From the NCBI RefSeq assembly GCF_014267345.1, contig NZ_JACMYD010000003.1, forward strand, positions 186,001-250,000: a DNA stretch of 64,000 nt. The letters run 5' to 3'. This stretch comes from Corynebacterium sp. zg-331. GTDB lineage: Bacteria; Actinomycetota; Actinomycetes; Mycobacteriales; Mycobacteriaceae. Of the stretch, positions 63,052 to 64,000 are shown piece by piece. Numbering within the stretch: the first letter of the stretch is position 1; each line of letters begins with the position of its first letter. The position numbers and the translations under genes were made by a program. The notes beneath the pieces were generated by a model that saw nothing but the letters and a program-made list of their open reading frames with translations, ran no database searches and was not told where the DNA came from.

Positions 63052-64000
63052 CTAGTGCGGGAACTGCCGCTCGCCGCGGCGATAGGCACGCTCCGCGGCG
63101 GCGAAGGACTCCCGCCACCACTCCGGGTTTTCCCTGTACCATTCCACCGTCTCCCGCAGGCCCTCGGCGAAGTCCGCGTGGGCCGGCCGCCAGCCCAACG
63201 CCCGGGTGGAGGACGGGTCGATGGCGTAGCGACGATCGTGCCCCGGGCGATCGGTGACGTGCAGGAAATCGTCGGGATCGCGGCCGAAGATCCGATTGAG
63301 CTCGCGCACCACCTCCATGTTGCTGCGCTCCCCCTCCGCCCCAATCAGGTACGTCTCGCCGGGAGTGCCGCGCTCGATGATCGCCCAGACCGCATCGTTG
63401 TGATCGTCCACATGGATCCAATCGCGCACGTTGCACCCCGTGCCGTAGACCCGGGGCGGCTCGCCGTCGAGCAGGTTGAGGATCTGCCGAGGGATGAATT
63501 TCTCCGGGTGCTGGCGCGGCCCATAGTTATTGGAGCAGTTGGAGATGGTGGCCTCCAGTCCGAAGCTGCGCACCCAGGCGCGCACCAGGTGATCGCTGGC
63601 AGCCTTCGAGGCGGAATAGGGACTTGACGGCCGATACGGGCTCTGCGGGTGGAACCGCCCCGACTCGCTCAGGGGGAGATCGCCAAAAACCTCATCGGTG
63701 GAGACGTGATGGAAACGCACCCCGTGGCGCGCGGCCGCGGCCAGCAGCACCGCCGTGCCCTCCACGTTGGTGCGCACGAAATCCAGGGGGGAGCGCAACG
63801 AGCGATCGTTGTGGGATTCCGCCGCAAAGTGCACCACCAGATCGCACCGCGCCACCAGCGCGTCCACCACGGACTCATCGGTGATGGAGGCCTCGACGAG
63901 ATCCCACCGCTCCCCCGGCGCGGGCAGGCTGGTGGGGTTGGCGGCGTAGGTCATCGCATCGAGCACCGTCAGGGAGTGTTCGGTACGCTCCAGGGTGCGC
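63052..64000 (-). CDS. rmlB: dTDP-glucose 4,6-dehydratase (N-terminus outside the window)
   Basis: 316 codons are visible to the window edge, and the reading frame remains open at base 64000. The visible part has VVHFAAESHNDRS, STDEVFGDL and the catalytic YSASK of extended SDR enzymes, with NNYGPRQHPEKFIP and the C-terminal LGWRPAHADFAEGLRETVEWY. The NAD-binding GxxGxxG lies upstream of the window. It is the first visible gene of rmlB-rmlC-rmlA. Confidence 0.95.
   Translation of the reverse strand, partial: RTLERTEHSLTVLDAMTYAANPTSLPAPGERWDLVEASITDESVVDALVARCDLVVHFAAESHNDRSLRSPLDFVRTNVEGTAVLLAAAARHGVRFHHVSTDEVFGDLPLSESGRFHPQSPYRPSSPYSASKAASDHLVRAWVRSFGLEATISNCSNNYGPRQHPEKFIPRQILNLLDGEPPRVYGTGCNVRDWIHVDDHNDAVWAIIERGTPGETYLIGAEGERSNMEVVRELNRIFGRDPDDFLHVTDRPGHDRRYAIDPSSTRALGWRPAHADFAEGLRETVEWYRENPEWWRESFAAAERAYRRGERQFPH

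Overview
The window reads as part of a high-GC Corynebacterium chromosome. The evidence is the split ribosomal-protein clusters, a DUF3068/PorA-family gene beside rpoB and rplL, a DtxR-type iron box, a MgtA-like lipoglycan mannosyltransferase, a scattered menaquinone pathway that includes a MenJ-type reductase, and dTDP-rhamnose genes for arabinogalactan linkage. I place it at genus level only. Both ends cut a gene: a secreted lipase at base 1 and rmlB at base 64000.

Region 1-16.7 kb is mostly on the minus strand. Read in transcription order it runs rpsJ-rplC-rplD-rplW-rplB-rpsS-rplV-rpsC-rplP-rpmC-rpsQ and then, after an 8.8 kb interruption, rplN-rplX-rplE. The interruption holds a sucrose module (ptsS, scrB and a divergent scrK), a 2,3-dihydroxybenzoate-AMP-ligase-like gene with an iron box, and an operon of three mutually related secreted proteins of unknown function. 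That trio is the best candidate here for an undescribed system.

Region 17.3-20.3 kb is a six-gene Asp23/AmaP-type envelope operon on the plus strand. Region 20.3-25.8 kb carries a conserved hypothetical gene, tuf, fusA, rpsG and rpsL. Region 26.0-28.3 kb is a small accessory island with a HicA-like protein and an unusual partner, an 82-residue protein of unknown function, and a Fic adenylyltransferase behind a perfect 22-bp palindrome. Region 28.4-38.5 kb carries rpoB-rpoC, the DUF3068 gene and rplJ-rplL with an attenuator-type leader.

Region 38.6-41.4 kb has a class-2 lipase and then a frameshifted AlbA_2/ATPase gene bracketed by 115-bp direct repeats. Region 41.4-45 kb runs (in transcription order) tRNA-Tyr, tRNA-Thr, tRNA-Met, tRNA-Trp, secE, nusG, rplK, rplA. 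Region 45-58.3 kb holds menaquinone biosynthesis: polyprenyl diphosphate synthase, menJ, menG, menD, menC, menB, menE and menA. Interleaved with these are a mannosyltransferase, small membrane proteins and an AbiEi/DUF559 gene coupled to menB. The window closes with an AEC transporter, a GT-C-like membrane protein and rmlA-rmlC-rmlB.

The genes are tightly packed. Several same-strand pairs overlap by 1 or 4 nt, and four convergent pairs overlap exactly at their stop codons. I saw no CRISPR array, insertion sequence, rRNA operon or replication origin.
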